Both the position numbers and the translations under genes were made by a program. DNA of 64,000 bases, taken from Rhodoferax sp. (lineage in GTDB: Bacteria > Pseudomonadota > Gammaproteobacteria > Burkholderiales > Burkholderiaceae_C). Positions within the stretch are counted from its first letter, which is position 1; each line of letters begins with the position of its first letter. This document shows, one piece after another, positions 9,486-19,221 of this stretch. The stretch spans positions 1-64,000 of the forward strand of contig JARWZT010000013.1 in the NCBI GenBank assembly GCA_029866205.1, given 5' to 3'. Under the pieces are notes generated by a model. The model worked only from the letters and a program-made list of their open reading frames with translations. It was not told where the DNA came from and did no database searches.

Positions 9486-9767
9486 TTAGATCTTGTGCTG
9501 GTCGCTGTAAGGCAGCATCGCCAGGAAGCGAGCGCGCTTGATAGCGGTGTTGAGTTGGCGCTGGAAAATGGCGCGGGTGCCCGTCAGGCGTGCGGGAATG
9601 ATCTTGCCGTTTTCAGCAATGAAGTCACGCAAGGTGTCGATGTCTTTGTAGTCAATTTCTTCGACGCCGGTCACGGTGAAGCGGCAAAAGCGCTTGCGCT
9701 TGAACAGCAGGGACTGGGTATTGCGCTTGGGGCGCTTGTCTTTGTTGAATTTCTTGAACGTGGCCAT
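9486..9767 (-). CDS. rpsR: 30S ribosomal protein S18
   Basis: S18 pairs with S6 on the 30S platform. The 93-residue product shows the conserved core [39 protein letters not shown] and the basic [20 protein letters not shown] tail. A basic, lysine-rich N-terminal extension ([19 protein letters not shown]) is typical of Burkholderiales. A good Shine-Dalgarno (AGGAGG complement at 9772-9777) precedes the ATG. It lies between priB (14 bp) and rplI (13 bp) in one operon. Confidence 0.99.
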   Translation of the reverse strand: MATFKKFNKDKRPKRNTQSLLFKRKRFCRFTVTGVEEIDYKDIDTLRDFIAENGKIIPARLTGTRAIFQRQLNTAIKRARFLAMLPYSDQHKI

Positions 9768-9781
9768 AAAGCCTCCTAAAA

Positions 9782-10075
9782 CTAATCTGGTAAAAAATCT
9801 TGTACGTGCAAAACAAGCGATTTGCTGCGGGATGCATTGGCGAGGAATCCCTCGAACTTCCAGTGGCTGCCGATGGCCTGTCTGGCCAGCCGCTCGGCCA
9901 CCGAACCAAATGCCATGGCTTTCAAACTGGTGGCCACCTGCCTTTTACCGCCTGCCTCGTCTGCTTCGGACGCATGGTCCAAAACCAGATTCAAAGCAGG
10001 TACGCCTGCTGGCGTAAATCTCAGGGCTTGCGCCTCTGTGATCGATGCAGTGATTACCAGTGAATTGACAGCCAC
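9782..10075 (-). CDS. priB: Primosomal replication protein N (PriB)
   Basis: OB-fold single-stranded DNA-binding protein of the PriA-PriB-DnaT replication restart primosome. It is 97 residues long, close to the usual ~100. Visible are [21 protein letters not shown] at the start, [23 protein letters not shown] in the middle and [26 protein letters not shown] at the end. Its position between rpsF and rpsR is the classic location of priB in gamma- and betaproteobacteria and supports the call. No dnaT is in the window. Confidence 0.93.
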   Translation of the reverse strand: MAVNSLVITASITEAQALRFTPAGVPALNLVLDHASEADEAGGKRQVATSLKAMAFGSVAERLARQAIGSHWKFEGFLANASRSKSLVLHVQDFLPD

Positions 10076-10108
10076 ACCCTTTCGCGCTTCGTCGTTTTAG
10101 CGAGGTGT

Positions 10109-10474
10109 TTAAGCCTGGTACTCAGCCTGTTGTGTCTTGCGAGCATCTTCACGCTCAACCGTTTTCATCATGGAAGACGGGCCGGTGTCGGCCTTCTTCT
10201 TGAGCACGGTCAGGTGGCGCAAAACGGCGTCGTTGAACTTGAACGCATGCTCGAGCTCCGCCATGACAGCTTGGTCGGCTTCGATGTTCACGCACAGGTA
10301 GTGGGCTTTGGCCAGCTTGTTGATCATGTAGACCAATTGGCGACGACCCCAGTCTTCCACGCGGTGGATTTTTCCGCCGCCGGCAGTGATCATGCCTTTG
10401 TAACGCTCCAGCATGGCCGGAACTTGCTCGCTCTGATCCGGATGGATCATGAGAATGATTTCGTAGTGACGCAT
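10109..10474 (-). CDS. rpsF: 30S ribosomal protein S6
   Basis: First gene of the rpsF-priB-rpsR-rplI operon. The 121-residue product starts [21 protein letters not shown] and contains [21 protein letters not shown] and [13 protein letters not shown], all S6 signatures, with a short charged tail. AAAGGAG lies 5-11 bases before the ATG. In several bacteria the S6-S18 complex represses its own operon by binding the rpsF leader; a candidate leader hairpin is listed at 10511-10545. Confidence 0.99.
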   Translation of the reverse strand: MRHYEIILMIHPDQSEQVPAMLERYKGMITAGGGKIHRVEDWGRRQLVYMINKLAKAHYLCVNIEADQAVMAELEHAFKFNDAVLRHLTVLKKKADTGPSSMMKTVEREDARKTQQAEYQA

Positions 10475-10510
10475 TGATACTCCTTTTGGATAAGCCCACA
10501 GCGGGGCCAG

Positions 10511-10545
10511 AAAAAGCCGCCTCCAGCGTCTAAGTGGAGTGCGGC
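10511..10545 (-). promoter_or_regulatory. Terminator-like hairpin in the rpsF leader (attenuator or upstream operon terminator)
   Basis: On the minus strand GCCGC-A-CTCCA pairs with TGGAG-GCGGC around a 9-base loop and is followed directly by TTTTT. It sits 36 bp upstream of the rpsF ATG and 53 bp downstream of the symporter stop. Either it terminates the ppsA-symporter transcript, or, if rpsF is transcribed from the TATAAT at 10561-10566, it lies inside the rpsF leader and could attenuate the ribosomal protein operon. Confidence 0.6.
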
Positions 10546-10560
10546 AAGGCGAAGCCCGCG

Positions 10561-10566
10561 ATTATA
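10561..10566 (-). promoter_or_regulatory. Candidate -10 element for the rpsF operon
   Basis: A perfect TATAAT on the minus strand, 87 bp upstream of the rpsF start. No convincing -35 hexamer is found 16-18 bp upstream, so the assignment rests on the -10 match, its orientation and its position between the symporter stop and rpsF. Confidence 0.35.
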
Positions 10567-10597
10567 GCCCGGCAACGGGAGGTCGCCCGCGACCCGC

Positions 10598-12889
10598 CTA
10601 GTCGGAGCTTGAATGCCGCTGCCCGGCGCGCGTAACAGCGCTGATCAGCACCGTAGCGGCAATGCCTGCGGGCACGCCAAACACCCCGGCCGAGACCGGC
10701 TGAATACCCCACCACAGGGTGCCGCCCCACGCTGAGAACAAGCCCTGAAAGGCCGGCAGATTGGTAGCCATGTAGTACAGCGTGACGCCCAGTCCGGTCA
10801 ACATACCGCCTACCGCACCCGCGCGGGTGGCGCCGGACCAAAAGATACCCAGCACCATGGCCGGTACCAGGCCAGCCGCGGCCAGTGAAAACGAGGCCGC
10901 CACCAAATAAAGGATGCCAGCAGGCCGCTGCGCAGCCGCATAGGCGGCCAGCAAAGCCACCACCAGCAAGGCAAACTTGGACCACATCACGGGCCGCATG
11001 GACCGGGCCTTGTCGCCCTCGCCTTCAAACACCAGGTCATGCGCCAGGGCGTTGCCGATGGTCAGCAACAGCCCGTCGGCTGTGGACAGTGCCGCCGCCA
11101 GCCCACCGGCGGCCACCAAAATCGAAAAGATGGCCGGCAAACCGCCGATTTCAGGGCTGGCCAGCATCACCACATCGGCGCCCACTTTCAACTCGGAGAA
11201 CTGCAATATGCCGTCGCCGTTTACATCGGACACCGACAAAAGCGATGGGTCGCGCGACCACTGGGCAATCCAGGCGGGCAGGCTGTCCATGGGCTGACCT
11301 ACCAAATGCGCCATGACTTCGTATTTGACCAAAACAGCAAGCGCCGGCGCTGCAAGATAAAGCAGCGCAATAAAAAACAAAGACCAGGCCACCGACTCCC
11401 GCGCCTGCGCCACATTGGGCGTGGTGAAGTAACGCGTCAGCAGGTGCGGCAGACCGGCAGTTCCCACCATGAGGCAAAACATCAGGGCCAGAAAGTTGGC
11501 GCGGGAACTGTTAAATGTTTCTTTTTCGGCGGGCGATCCGTTCGGGTCGCCCGCGAAGGCCTGGGTGTGTGGCGGCATGCCACCCAAGGGCTGGGCGCGG
11601 TTTCGGCTTTCGGCCAGCTGGCGGGTCCAAAGCTCGCGCGCAGCAGCGGCATCTTTGGGCACGGCTGCGATCTGGCGGCGCAAGGCCATGGCCCGGCTGT
11701 CATCGGCCACCGTGTCGCCCAACTCCCGCAACTGGCGGCGCAGCTCCATGCGCTCGAGGCGCATGGCCGCGTCCACATCCTGCAGCTTTTGCTCGAGCGC
11801 CGCAGCACGCTGCGCGTAAATCTCCAGCACCTGCTTCTCCGCGGGGGATGCCTGGATCTCTCGCTCCATTTCCGCAATTTTGGGTAACTGCTGACCATAC
11901 GCCAGAGCCGCAAAGGGATTGCCCATTTGCTGGTACGACAGCCACGACACCGGTAAGGTGAATGCCAGGATGATGACCACGTATTGCGCCACCTGGGTCC
12001 AGGTCACAGCGCGCATACCGCCCAAAAAGGAGCACACCAGGACGCCACCCAGGCCGAGCAGAATGCCAATCTCAAAATGCAGACCGGTCAGGCGCGATGT
12101 GATCAGGCCCACCCCGTATATCTGGGCCACCACATAGGTAAATGAACACAAAATCGCCGCCCCAGACGCAATGCGCCGTGGCCAGCGCCCACCATAGCGC
12201 AAGGCGAAATAGTCCGGCAAGGTGTAAAGATTGAGCTGGCGCAGGTACGGCGCCACCAGCAGTGCCACCAGGCAAAAGCCCCCGGTCCAACCAAGCACAT
12301 AGGCCAATCCGCCAGGCTGATTGCCAATGCCGGAGAAGCCCTGCAAGTACAAACCGCCCGACAAACTGATGAACGAAGCTGCACTCATCCAGTCCGCAGC
12401 CGTCGCCATGCCGTTGTACATGGCCGGGATGCGCCGTCCGGCAACGTAATACTCCTGTGCGTTTGCGGTGCGACCATAGACCCCGATGCCAGCGTACAAA
12501 ACCAGGGTGACCGACAAGAAAATTCCGGCAATCCAGGCTTTGGGCAAGCCGGCCTGCTCCGCCAAGCCCAGTCCGATCAGGCTCACGAGCAAGACGGCCA
12601 CATAGATGCCAAAGCGGCGGTGGATGCGGCGGGCGTAAGCGGACAGCCCGGTGCTCGTTTCAGGGGATTGGGCGTCCTCCCTGCGGTTCATGCGCCATGC
12701 AAAAAAAACCACGATGGCGATGAAAACCGCCACCGAGCCCTGCGCTGAAAACCAAAAACCCACCGGCCAACCGGCCACCACCGCCTGCAAATCGCGGACA
12801 AAAAACACCACGCCGAAAGACGCCGCAAACCACAAAGCCAGCAAGACGGCATGCAGCCGCCATGAGGTCAGGGTTTGCGCTACTTTCAT
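10598..12889 (-). CDS. DUF4212-sodium:solute symporter fusion with coiled-coil insert and EF-hand loop
   Basis: A 763-residue inner-membrane protein of the SSS (sodium:solute symporter) family, VC_2705-like subgroup. Residues 1-~85 resemble the separate small DUF4212 subunit ([11 protein letters not shown], then [13 protein letters not shown]), fused here to the symporter. The SSS core follows ([49 protein letters not shown]). Residues ~334-433 form a highly charged insert that looks like a coiled coil. Residues 555-566 ([12 protein letters not shown]) fit an EF-hand calcium loop exactly, with acidic or Asn ligands at positions 1, 3, 5 and 12. After it comes [20 protein letters not shown]. 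The ATG overlaps the ppsA stop (ATGA), suggesting coupled translation. Substrate is not determined by sequence; acetate, lactate or pyruvate would fit the link to ppsA. Confidence 0.88.
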   Translation of the reverse strand: MKVAQTLTSWRLHAVLLALWFAASFGVVFFVRDLQAVVAGWPVGFWFSAQGSVAVFIAIVVFFAWRMNRREDAQSPETSTGLSAYARRIHRRFGIYVAVLLVSLIGLGLAEQAGLPKAWIAGIFLSVTLVLYAGIGVYGRTANAQEYYVAGRRIPAMYNGMATAADWMSAASFISLSGGLYLQGFSGIGNQPGGLAYVLGWTGGFCLVALLVAPYLRQLNLYTLPDYFALRYGGRWPRRIASGAAILCSFTYVVAQIYGVGLITSRLTGLHFEIGILLGLGGVLVCSFLGGMRAVTWTQVAQYVVIILAFTLPVSWLSYQQMGNPFAALAYGQQLPKIAEMEREIQASPAEKQVLEIYAQRAAALEQKLQDVDAAMRLERMELRRQLRELGDTVADDSRAMALRRQIAAVPKDAAAARELWTRQLAESRNRAQPLGGMPPHTQAFAGDPNGSPAEKETFNSSRANFLALMFCLMVGTAGLPHLLTRYFTTPNVAQARESVAWSLFFIALLYLAAPALAVLVKYEVMAHLVGQPMDSLPAWIAQWSRDPSLLSVSDVNGDGILQFSELKVGADVVMLASPEIGGLPAIFSILVAAGGLAAALSTADGLLLTIGNALAHDLVFEGEGDKARSMRPVMWSKFALLVVALLAAYAAAQRPAGILYLVAASFSLAAAGLVPAMVLGIFWSGATRAGAVGGMLTGLGVTLYYMATNLPAFQGLFSAWGGTLWWGIQPVSAGVFGVPAGIAATVLISAVTRAGQRHSSSD

Positions 12890-15279
12890 CGGGCGGCGAG
12901 TTGCTGCCAGGTGGCGATCACCGAGTCCGGGTTAAGGGAAATGGACGAGATTCCCTGTTCATCGAGCCAGACCGCGAAGTCCGGGTGGTCGCTGGGCCCC
13001 TGGCCGCAGATACCGATGTACTTGCCCTGGGTCTTGCAAGCCGTAATTGCCATGCTGATCAGCGCCTTGACCGCCGGGTCACGTTCGTCAAAGTCAACCG
13101 CCAGCAGCTCCATACCCGAATCACGGTCCAGACCCAGGGTGAGCTGCGTCAGGTCGTTGGATCCGATCGAGAAACCGTCAAAGTAGACCAAAAACTGCTC
13201 TGCCAGAATCGCATTGCTCGGAATCTCACACATCATGATGAGCTTGAGACCGTCCTTGCCGCGCTCCAGACCGTGGCGCGCCAGCAACTCGGTCACCTTG
13301 CGGGCCTGCTCCAGGGTACGCACAAAAGGCACCATGACCTGCACGTTGTCCAAGCCCATGTCCTTGCGAACCCGCTTCAGGGCTTCGCACTCCATGGCAA
13401 AGGCCTCTCCAAAATCAGCACTCACGTAGCGCGCCGCGCCGCGGAAACCCAGCATGGGGTTTTCTTCTTCGGGTTCGTAGCGGCTGCCGCCAATCAACTT
13501 GCGGTATTCATTGCTCTTGAAATCCGACAGCCGCACGATCACCGGCTTGGGCCAGAAGGCTGCGGCAATGGTCGCCACGCCCTCGGCCACGCGGTCTACA
13601 TAGAAAGCGCGGGGCGATGCGTGTCCGCGCGCCACCGATTCGACGGCTTTTTTCAGATCCGCATCAATATTGGGGTAGTCCAAAATCGCTTTGGGGTGCA
13701 CGCCAATGTTGTTGTTGATGATGAACTCCAGTCGCGCCAAGCCCACGCCCTGGTTGGGCAACTGGCAAAAATCAAAGGCGAGTTGGGGGTTACCCACGTT
13801 CATCATGATCTTGACGGGAATCTCAGGCATCAGGCCGCGCTGTACCTCAGAGACCTCTGTCTCCAGCAAGCCGTCGTAAATAAACCCGGTATCCCCTTCG
13901 GCGCAACTCACCGTTACTAGCATGCCCTCTTTGAGCGTCTCGGTCGCGTCACCGCATCCGACCACGGCCGGAATGCCCAACTCGCGCGCAATGATCGCGG
14001 CGTGGCAGGTACGCCCACCGCGGTTGGTCACGATGGCCGAGGCGCGTTTCATTACGGGTTCCCAATTCGGGTCGGTCATGTCGGTGACCAGCACATCCCC
14101 CGCCTGAACCGTGTCCATCTCGCTGATGCTGTGAACAATACGCACCGGACCGGTGCCGATCTTTTGCCCAATGGCGCGCCCTTCGGCCAACACAGCGGCC
14201 CGGCCCTTGAGCTTGTAACGGTATTCCACGGCGTTGGCCGCCTGGCTTTTCACAGTCTCGGGGCGGGCCTGCAAAATGTAGAGCTCGCCGTCCAGTCCGT
14301 CCTTGCCCCACTCGATGTCCATGGGGCGGCCGTAGTGGTCTTCAATGACCAAGGCATAGCGGGCAAGCTGCTCGACATCGGCATCGGTGAGGGAATAGCG
14401 GTTGCGCAGCTCAGTGGGCACATCGGTGGTTTTGACTAACTTGGCGCCTGCCGCTTGCTCCTCGGGGCTGGTGAACTCCATCTGCAAGAGTTTGGAGCCC
14501 AAACTCCGGCGAATCACGGCACGCTTGCCGGCCCGAAGCATGGGCTTATGGACATAGAACTCGTCCGGGTTGACGGCACCCTGCACCACCGTCTCGCCCA
14601 AGCCATAGCTCGATGTGATGAAAACGACATCTGAGAAGCCCGATTCGGTATCAATGGTGAACATCACGCCCGCCGCACCCAAATCGGAACGCACCATGCG
14701 CTGGATGCCCGCACTCAATGCCACGTGCTCGTGGGCAAAACCCTTGTGCACGCGGTAGCTGATGGCGCGGTCGTTGTACAGCGAGGCAAAAACTTCACGG
14801 ATTTTGTGAAGCACGTCTTCAATGCCCACCACATTCAAAAATGTCTCTTGCTGGCCGGCAAACGATGCGTCAGGCAGGTCCTCGGCGGTAGCCGACGAGC
14901 GCACCGCAAAGGACGCCACCGGGTTGCCTGCGCTCAAAGTCTGAAAGGCGCTGCGAATGCCTTGCTCCAAATCCGCAGGGAAAGGCTGCACTTCCACCAT
15001 GGCGCGGATTTCGGCACCGGCAACCGCCAAAGCGCGCACATCCTCAATATCCAGTGCGCTCAGGCGCGCATTGATGCGACCGCTCAGGTTCTCGTAGGCC
15101 AGAAACGCGCGAAAGGCGTGCGCCGTAGTTGCAAAACCGGTGGGCACTTTCACCCCTTGTGGCAACTGGGAAATCATCTCCCCCAGGCTGGCGTTTTTGC
15201 CCCCCACAGACTCGACGTCACTCATGCGAAGGTGCTCAAAAGGCACGACCCAATCGGTGTCGCTAAATAGTTCAGACAT
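12886..15279 (-). CDS. ppsA: Phosphoenolpyruvate synthase (pyruvate, water dikinase)
   Basis: Converts pyruvate, ATP and water to PEP, AMP and phosphate, the entry to gluconeogenesis from C2/C3 substrates. The 797-residue protein matches the family length. It has the N-terminal ATP-grasp-like domain ([34 protein letters not shown]), the phosphohistidine swivel domain with [22 protein letters not shown] (catalytic His), and the C-terminal PEP/pyruvate barrel ([25 protein letters not shown]). I chose the ATG at 15279, preceded by TTGGAG, over longer in-frame starts without homology. It is divergent from its regulator ppsR and overlaps the downstream symporter by 4 bp. Confidence 0.97.
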   Translation of the reverse strand: MSELFSDTDWVVPFEHLRMSDVESVGGKNASLGEMISQLPQGVKVPTGFATTAHAFRAFLAYENLSGRINARLSALDIEDVRALAVAGAEIRAMVEVQPFPADLEQGIRSAFQTLSAGNPVASFAVRSSATAEDLPDASFAGQQETFLNVVGIEDVLHKIREVFASLYNDRAISYRVHKGFAHEHVALSAGIQRMVRSDLGAAGVMFTIDTESGFSDVVFITSSYGLGETVVQGAVNPDEFYVHKPMLRAGKRAVIRRSLGSKLLQMEFTSPEEQAAGAKLVKTTDVPTELRNRYSLTDADVEQLARYALVIEDHYGRPMDIEWGKDGLDGELYILQARPETVKSQAANAVEYRYKLKGRAAVLAEGRAIGQKIGTGPVRIVHSISEMDTVQAGDVLVTDMTDPNWEPVMKRASAIVTNRGGRTCHAAIIARELGIPAVVGCGDATETLKEGMLVTVSCAEGDTGFIYDGLLETEVSEVQRGLMPEIPVKIMMNVGNPQLAFDFCQLPNQGVGLARLEFIINNNIGVHPKAILDYPNIDADLKKAVESVARGHASPRAFYVDRVAEGVATIAAAFWPKPVIVRLSDFKSNEYRKLIGGSRYEPEEENPMLGFRGAARYVSADFGEAFAMECEALKRVRKDMGLDNVQVMVPFVRTLEQARKVTELLARHGLERGKDGLKLIMMCEIPSNAILAEQFLVYFDGFSIGSNDLTQLTLGLDRDSGMELLAVDFDERDPAVKALISMAITACKTQGKYIGICGQGPSDHPDFAVWLDEQGISSISLNPDSVIATWQQLAAR

Positions 15280-15557
15280 TGAAGACTCCAAAGTTAAAAA
15301 TCGGGCCCCCATGGACGCGGGCTTAGCGTCGGGTAGGGCGGCAGCGGCAAGGGGGTGAAAAACGTTGCGCCTCTGGATTTGTGGTTTTGGCGGCTTGGTT
15401 TTGTCACCCGTGCGGGCTACAGGGCGAATTGTAGGACGGGCCCCTGCATGGCCGCCAAGACAGCGGCCGAACCACAATTTGACTCACAATGCAGACTTGG
15501 GCACCCTTGGCAGCAGGTCTGGGCCCAGTCTCTGACTTTTAGGTTGATCACCCCACC

Positions 15558-16379
15558 ATGTCCCAACGCAGCGTATTTTTTGTCTCTGATGGCACCGGTA
15601 TCACCGCCGAAACCTTTGGCAACGCCATCTTGGCCCAGTTTGAGACCAAGGCCCGCCACAACCGCATGCCATTTGTTGACACGGTAGACAAGGCGCACCA
15701 GGTGGTGCGGCAAATCAACCATGCGGGGGTGATCGACGGCGCAAAACCGATTGTTTTCACCACGCTCGTCAACATGGAAGTGCTGCAGGTGATTCAGGCC
15801 GGGTGCCAAGGCATGCTGCTGGACATGTTTGGCATGTTCGTGCACCCGCTGGAGCAAGAGCTCAACCTCAAGTCCAACCACCGCATCGGTCGGTTCAGCG
15901 ATGCTAGCAAAAGCAAGGAATACCACGACCGCATCGAAGCGATCAATTTTTCTCTCGCCCATGACGACGGCCAAAGCAATCGCGACCTGGAGCAGTCCGA
16001 TGTCATTTTGGTAGGCGTCAGCCGCAGTGGCAAGACACCGACGTCGCTCTACCTGGCGATGCAATACGGTCTGAAGGCGTCCAATTACCCGTTGATTCCT
16101 GAGGATTTTGAGCGGCGGCAATTGCCTGCCGCGCTGGTGGCGCACAAGAAAAAGATCTTTGGTCTGACGATTCAGGCCGAGCGACTGAGCGAAATACGCA
16201 ACGAACGGCGCCCTGACTCCAAGTACGCCTCACTGGCGAACTGCCGCATGGAGGTGAATGAGGCGGAAAGCATGATGCGCCGGGCGGGCATCCGATGGCT
16301 GTCCACCACGACCAAGTCGATCGAAGAAATTGCAACCACCATCTTGCAGGAGTTGCACCCCGAGCGACTGGTCTACTGA
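15558..16379 (+). CDS. ppsR: PEP synthetase regulatory protein (bifunctional kinase/pyrophosphorylase, DUF299)
   Basis: Controls PEP synthase by ADP-dependent phosphorylation and Pi-dependent dephosphorylation of a threonine near its catalytic histidine. The 273-residue protein starts RSVFFVSDGTGITAETFGNA and carries the P-loop GVSRSGKTPTSLYLA, followed by YPLIPEDFE. The family length is about 270-280. Head-to-head arrangement with ppsA across 278 bp supports the pairing. The intergenic region shows no clear promoter by eye. It converges on the GlcG/HbpS-like gene with 12 bp between stops. Confidence 0.95.
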   Translation: MSQRSVFFVSDGTGITAETFGNAILAQFETKARHNRMPFVDTVDKAHQVVRQINHAGVIDGAKPIVFTTLVNMEVLQVIQAGCQGMLLDMFGMFVHPLEQELNLKSNHRIGRFSDASKSKEYHDRIEAINFSLAHDDGQSNRDLEQSDVILVGVSRSGKTPTSLYLAMQYGLKASNYPLIPEDFERRQLPAALVAHKKKIFGLTIQAERLSEIRNERRPDSKYASLANCRMEVNEAESMMRRAGIRWLSTTTKSIEEIATTILQELHPERLVY

Positions 16380-16391
16380 CGCGGCCGGTGC

Positions 16392-16799
16392 TTAAAGGCC
16401 CACAGCGGCCAAACCTGCGCGGGCAATTTGCGCGTCTTCGCTGGACTTGACGCCACTCACGCCTACCGCACCCAGGCATTGGCCGTCTTTCATGATCGGA
16501 ACACCGCCTTCCAGCATGCCATCCAAAGTGGGGGCGCTCAGGAAAGAAAAACGGCCGCCGTTGACCATGTCTTCGTACATCTTGGTTTCACGCCGTCCGA
16601 TCGCTGACGTGCGCGCCTTGGCGGGAGCAATCAGTGAGGAGATGGGCGCTGCGCCGTCCAGGCGTTGCAGCCACAGCATATTGCCGCCATCGTCGACGAT
16701 GGCAATGGTTACAGCCCAGGCGTGTGCCAGGGCTTCAGCTTCGGCAGCGGCGGCAATCGCCTTGATGTCGGCGAGTTCGAGTGAGAGTTTGTTTTTCAT
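16392..16799 (-). CDS. GlcG/HbpS family heme-binding-like protein
   Basis: A 135-residue protein of the GlcG/HbpS (DUF336) fold. Characteristic segments are AEALAHAWAVTIAIVDDGGNMLWLQRLDGA, KARTSAIGRRETK, GGVPIMKDGQCLGAVGVSGVKSSEDAQIARAGLA. Members bind heme or act as small corrinoid/diol-utilisation accessory proteins; the specific role is unknown. No signal peptide is seen, so it is probably cytoplasmic. It stands alone, convergent with ppsR. Confidence 0.88.
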   Translation of the reverse strand: MKNKLSLELADIKAIAAAAEAEALAHAWAVTIAIVDDGGNMLWLQRLDGAAPISSLIAPAKARTSAIGRRETKMYEDMVNGGRFSFLSAPTLDGMLEGGVPIMKDGQCLGAVGVSGVKSSEDAQIARAGLAAVGL

Positions 16800-16979
16800 G
16801 CTTCTGAATCAAAAATAAGGGGACGGGGGAGCATACCCGCTCAGAACATTGGCCAGAATCCCCATTGAGGGTGGTCAACCCCATAAAAATTCAGGCCAAT
16901 GGCCCGAACAGCTGGGCACCACGCTTGCAAATGCCTAGAATCCGCCCACCTGCTATCCAGGTTTTCAAGGAGTTTGACC

Positions 16980-17675
16980 ATGAATGAACACGCAACGATG
17001 ATCGACTACCGCGCAGGCTACGGCCTGTCAGCGCAAGAACGCAACAAAGTGCTGCGCAATACCTATGGGCTGCTGGCCCTGAGCATGGTGCCCACCGTGT
17101 TGGGCGCATGGATGGGTGTGGCCTTCGGTCTGGGCCAGATTTTCAGTGGCGGCCTGGGGCTGGTGCTGAGCTTGGCTGGCCTATTTGGATTTATCTACGC
17201 CATCGAAAAGACCAAAAACTCTGCCATGGGCGTTCCCGTGCTGTTGGGTTTCACATTCTTCATGGGGCTGATGCTTTCGCGCATGATCGGTCACACGCTG
17301 GGCTTCTCCAACGGACCCGCGCTGATCATGACCGCGTTTGGCGGCACAGCGGGCGTATTTTTCTTGATGGCCACCCTGGCGTCCGTCATCAAGCGTGACC
17401 TCTCCGGCATGGGCCAGTGGCTGTTTGTCGGCACCATCGTGCTGCTGGTGGGCAGTGTCATCAACATGTTTGTCGGCTCGTCCACTGGCATGGTGGTGAT
17501 CTCCATGGTTGCCATTGGCATTTTCAGCGCCTACATGCTGTACGACATCAAGCGAATCATCGACGGCGGCGAGACCAACTACATCTCGGCCACGCTGGCG
17601 CTGTACCTCGACATTGTCAATGTGTTCCAGAGCCTCTTGGCACTCCTGGGAATTTTTGGCGGCGAGCGCGACTAA
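16980..17675 (+). CDS. Bax inhibitor-1/YccA family membrane protein
   Basis: A 231-residue integral membrane protein with about seven hydrophobic segments. The N-terminus (MNEHATMIDYRAGYGLSAQERNKVLRNTYGLLALSMVPT in outline) and the end (SAYMLYDIKRIIDGGETNYISATLALYLDIVNVFQSLLALLG in outline) are typical of bacterial BI-1 proteins. E. coli YccA of this family interacts with the FtsH protease, and others conduct calcium; the role here is inferred only. The ATG at 16980 follows AAGGAG by about 8 bases, which excludes an upstream in-frame start. A terminator follows 21 bp after the stop. Confidence 0.93.
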   Translation: MNEHATMIDYRAGYGLSAQERNKVLRNTYGLLALSMVPTVLGAWMGVAFGLGQIFSGGLGLVLSLAGLFGFIYAIEKTKNSAMGVPVLLGFTFFMGLMLSRMIGHTLGFSNGPALIMTAFGGTAGVFFLMATLASVIKRDLSGMGQWLFVGTIVLLVGSVINMFVGSSTGMVVISMVAIGIFSAYMLYDIKRIIDGGETNYISATLALYLDIVNVFQSLLALLGIFGGERD

Positions 17676-17695
17676 GCGACGGGTGCCCACCCCAC

Positions 17696-17722
17696 AAAAA
17701 AGGCCCGCGAGGGCCTTTTTTT
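17696..17722. terminator. Bidirectional Rho-independent terminator between BI-1 and rlmD genes
   Basis: Inverted repeat AAAAAAGGCCC / GGGCCTTTTTT with a GCGA loop. T-runs occur on both strands, so it can end both the plus-strand BI-1 gene and the minus-strand surE-pcm-nlpD-rlmD transcript. Confidence 0.85.
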
Positions 17723-17752
17723 GTTGCCTGCCAAAAGGCAATACCCCCGCTT

Positions 17753-19204
17753 TCAAACCCGCTCAAACACCGCAATGCTTTCGACGTGCGCCGTGTGCGG
17801 GAACATATTCACCACGCCCGCGGCCGTGCAGCGGTAGCCCGCTTGCTCCACCAGCACGCCGGCGTCGCGCGCCAGGGTGGCAGGGTTGCAGCTGACATAT
17901 ACGATACGCCGGGGCGGTGTCCAGTCTTGGCGCACTTCGGGCGTGGCATGCAGTTCGGCCAAGGCTTGCACCAGCGCAAAAGCGCCCTCACGCGGCGGAT
18001 CGACCAGCCATTTGTCGGCGCTGCCGTCGGCCGTCAGCAAGGCCGGCGTCATTTCAAACAGGTTGCGCGCAGCAAAGGTGGTGGGTGCCAGCCGGGGGCC
18101 GCCCTCGCGGTTGGCGTTGAGCGCCAAGTTGTCACGTGAACGCGCCACCAGCGACTCGGCACCCTCGATCCCCAGCACTTCGCGCGCTTGGGTTGCCAGC
18201 GGCAGGGTGAAATTGCCCAGGCCGCAAAACCAGTCAATCACCCGCTCTGATCGCTGGACCTGCAAGAGCCCCAGTGCACGCGACACCAGCACGCGGTTGA
18301 TGTGCGGGTTCACCTGGGTGAAATCGGTGGGACGAAACGGCATCGTGATGCCATATTGCGGCAATCGGTAGGCCAAGTCCGCTGTGGCGTGCCCGGGCAA
18401 CTCGTCCAAACGGACGATGGTGTCCGGTCCCTTGGCCTGCAGCCACCATTGCACGCCCGGGTGGGCTGCGGCAAAGGCCCGCAGCTTGTCGCGGTCACCA
18501 TCGCTCAAAGGCACCATGTGGCGCAGCACCAGTGCGGTCACATCGCCCTGCGCCGCGGCGCCTGCGCCGTCGGCCATATCGCCCACGGCAAGCTCAATTT
18601 GCGGCAGTTGCTCGACCGCCTCCATAGACGCCACCAGCGCACGCAGGGGCAGCAACATGGCACTCACATGGGGCGCCAGCACATGGCACTCTTTGATGTC
18701 GGCCACAAAGTGGCTTTTGCGCTCGTGAAAGCCAATCAGCACCGCACCCTTTTTTCGTACAAAACGCACCGACAAGCGCGCCCGGTAACGGTAGCCCCAG
18801 GTCGGGCCCTCAATCGGGCGCATGACGGTTTCAGGCTTGACTTTGCCGATATGCCAAAGGTTGTCTTCAAGCACCCGTTGCTTGACCGCCACCTGGGCAC
18901 TGGCGTGCAAATGCTGCATCTTGCAGCCGCCACAGGAATTGGGCTGCAGTCCGAAATGGGGGCAGGCGGGGCGCACACGCTGGGAAGACTCCAGATGAAT
19001 CTCGGTCAGCGTGCCCTTTTCGAAACTGCTTTTACTGCGGTGAATATGGGCGCTGACCACCTCGAAGGGCAGTGCGCCATCAATGAAAACGACCTTGCCG
19101 TCGCTGCGGTGGGCAACGCCCTGGGCCTCAAGATCAAGGGATTTGACAGCCAGCCAGCCCTCGGGAAGGGCGGCGGCAGAAGGTTCTTGGAGGGCATCGT
19201 GCAT
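17753..19204 (-). CDS. rlmD: 23S rRNA (uracil-1939-C5) methyltransferase RlmD
   Basis: SAM-dependent methylation of U1939 in 23S rRNA. The 483-residue protein has an N-terminal TRAM-like domain ([29 protein letters not shown] in outline). Iron-sulfur cysteines are C81, C91 and C94 (CPHF...SCGGC), with a fourth in DIKECHVL. The methyltransferase core has [13 protein letters not shown] and catalytic [13 protein letters not shown]. The [4Fe-4S] pattern separates RlmD from TrmA. It lies 17 bp after the NlpD-like gene and is the last gene before the bidirectional terminator. Confidence 0.95.
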   Translation of the reverse strand: MHDALQEPSAAALPEGWLAVKSLDLEAQGVAHRSDGKVVFIDGALPFEVVSAHIHRSKSSFEKGTLTEIHLESSQRVRPACPHFGLQPNSCGGCKMQHLHASAQVAVKQRVLEDNLWHIGKVKPETVMRPIEGPTWGYRYRARLSVRFVRKKGAVLIGFHERKSHFVADIKECHVLAPHVSAMLLPLRALVASMEAVEQLPQIELAVGDMADGAGAAAQGDVTALVLRHMVPLSDGDRDKLRAFAAAHPGVQWWLQAKGPDTIVRLDELPGHATADLAYRLPQYGITMPFRPTDFTQVNPHINRVLVSRALGLLQVQRSERVIDWFCGLGNFTLPLATQAREVLGIEGAESLVARSRDNLALNANREGGPRLAPTTFAARNLFEMTPALLTADGSADKWLVDPPREGAFALVQALAELHATPEVRQDWTPPRRIVYVSCNPATLARDAGVLVEQAGYRCTAAGVVNMFPHTAHVESIAVFERV

Positions 19205-19221
19205 GCCCTGATTGTCTCAGG

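Noticed and set aside
15280-15557. Candidate promoters in the ppsA-ppsR gap (TTGACT at 15479; TACAAT on the minus strand near 15430)
   Set aside because: No partner hexamer at acceptable spacing for either; left as an unassigned divergent intergenic region.
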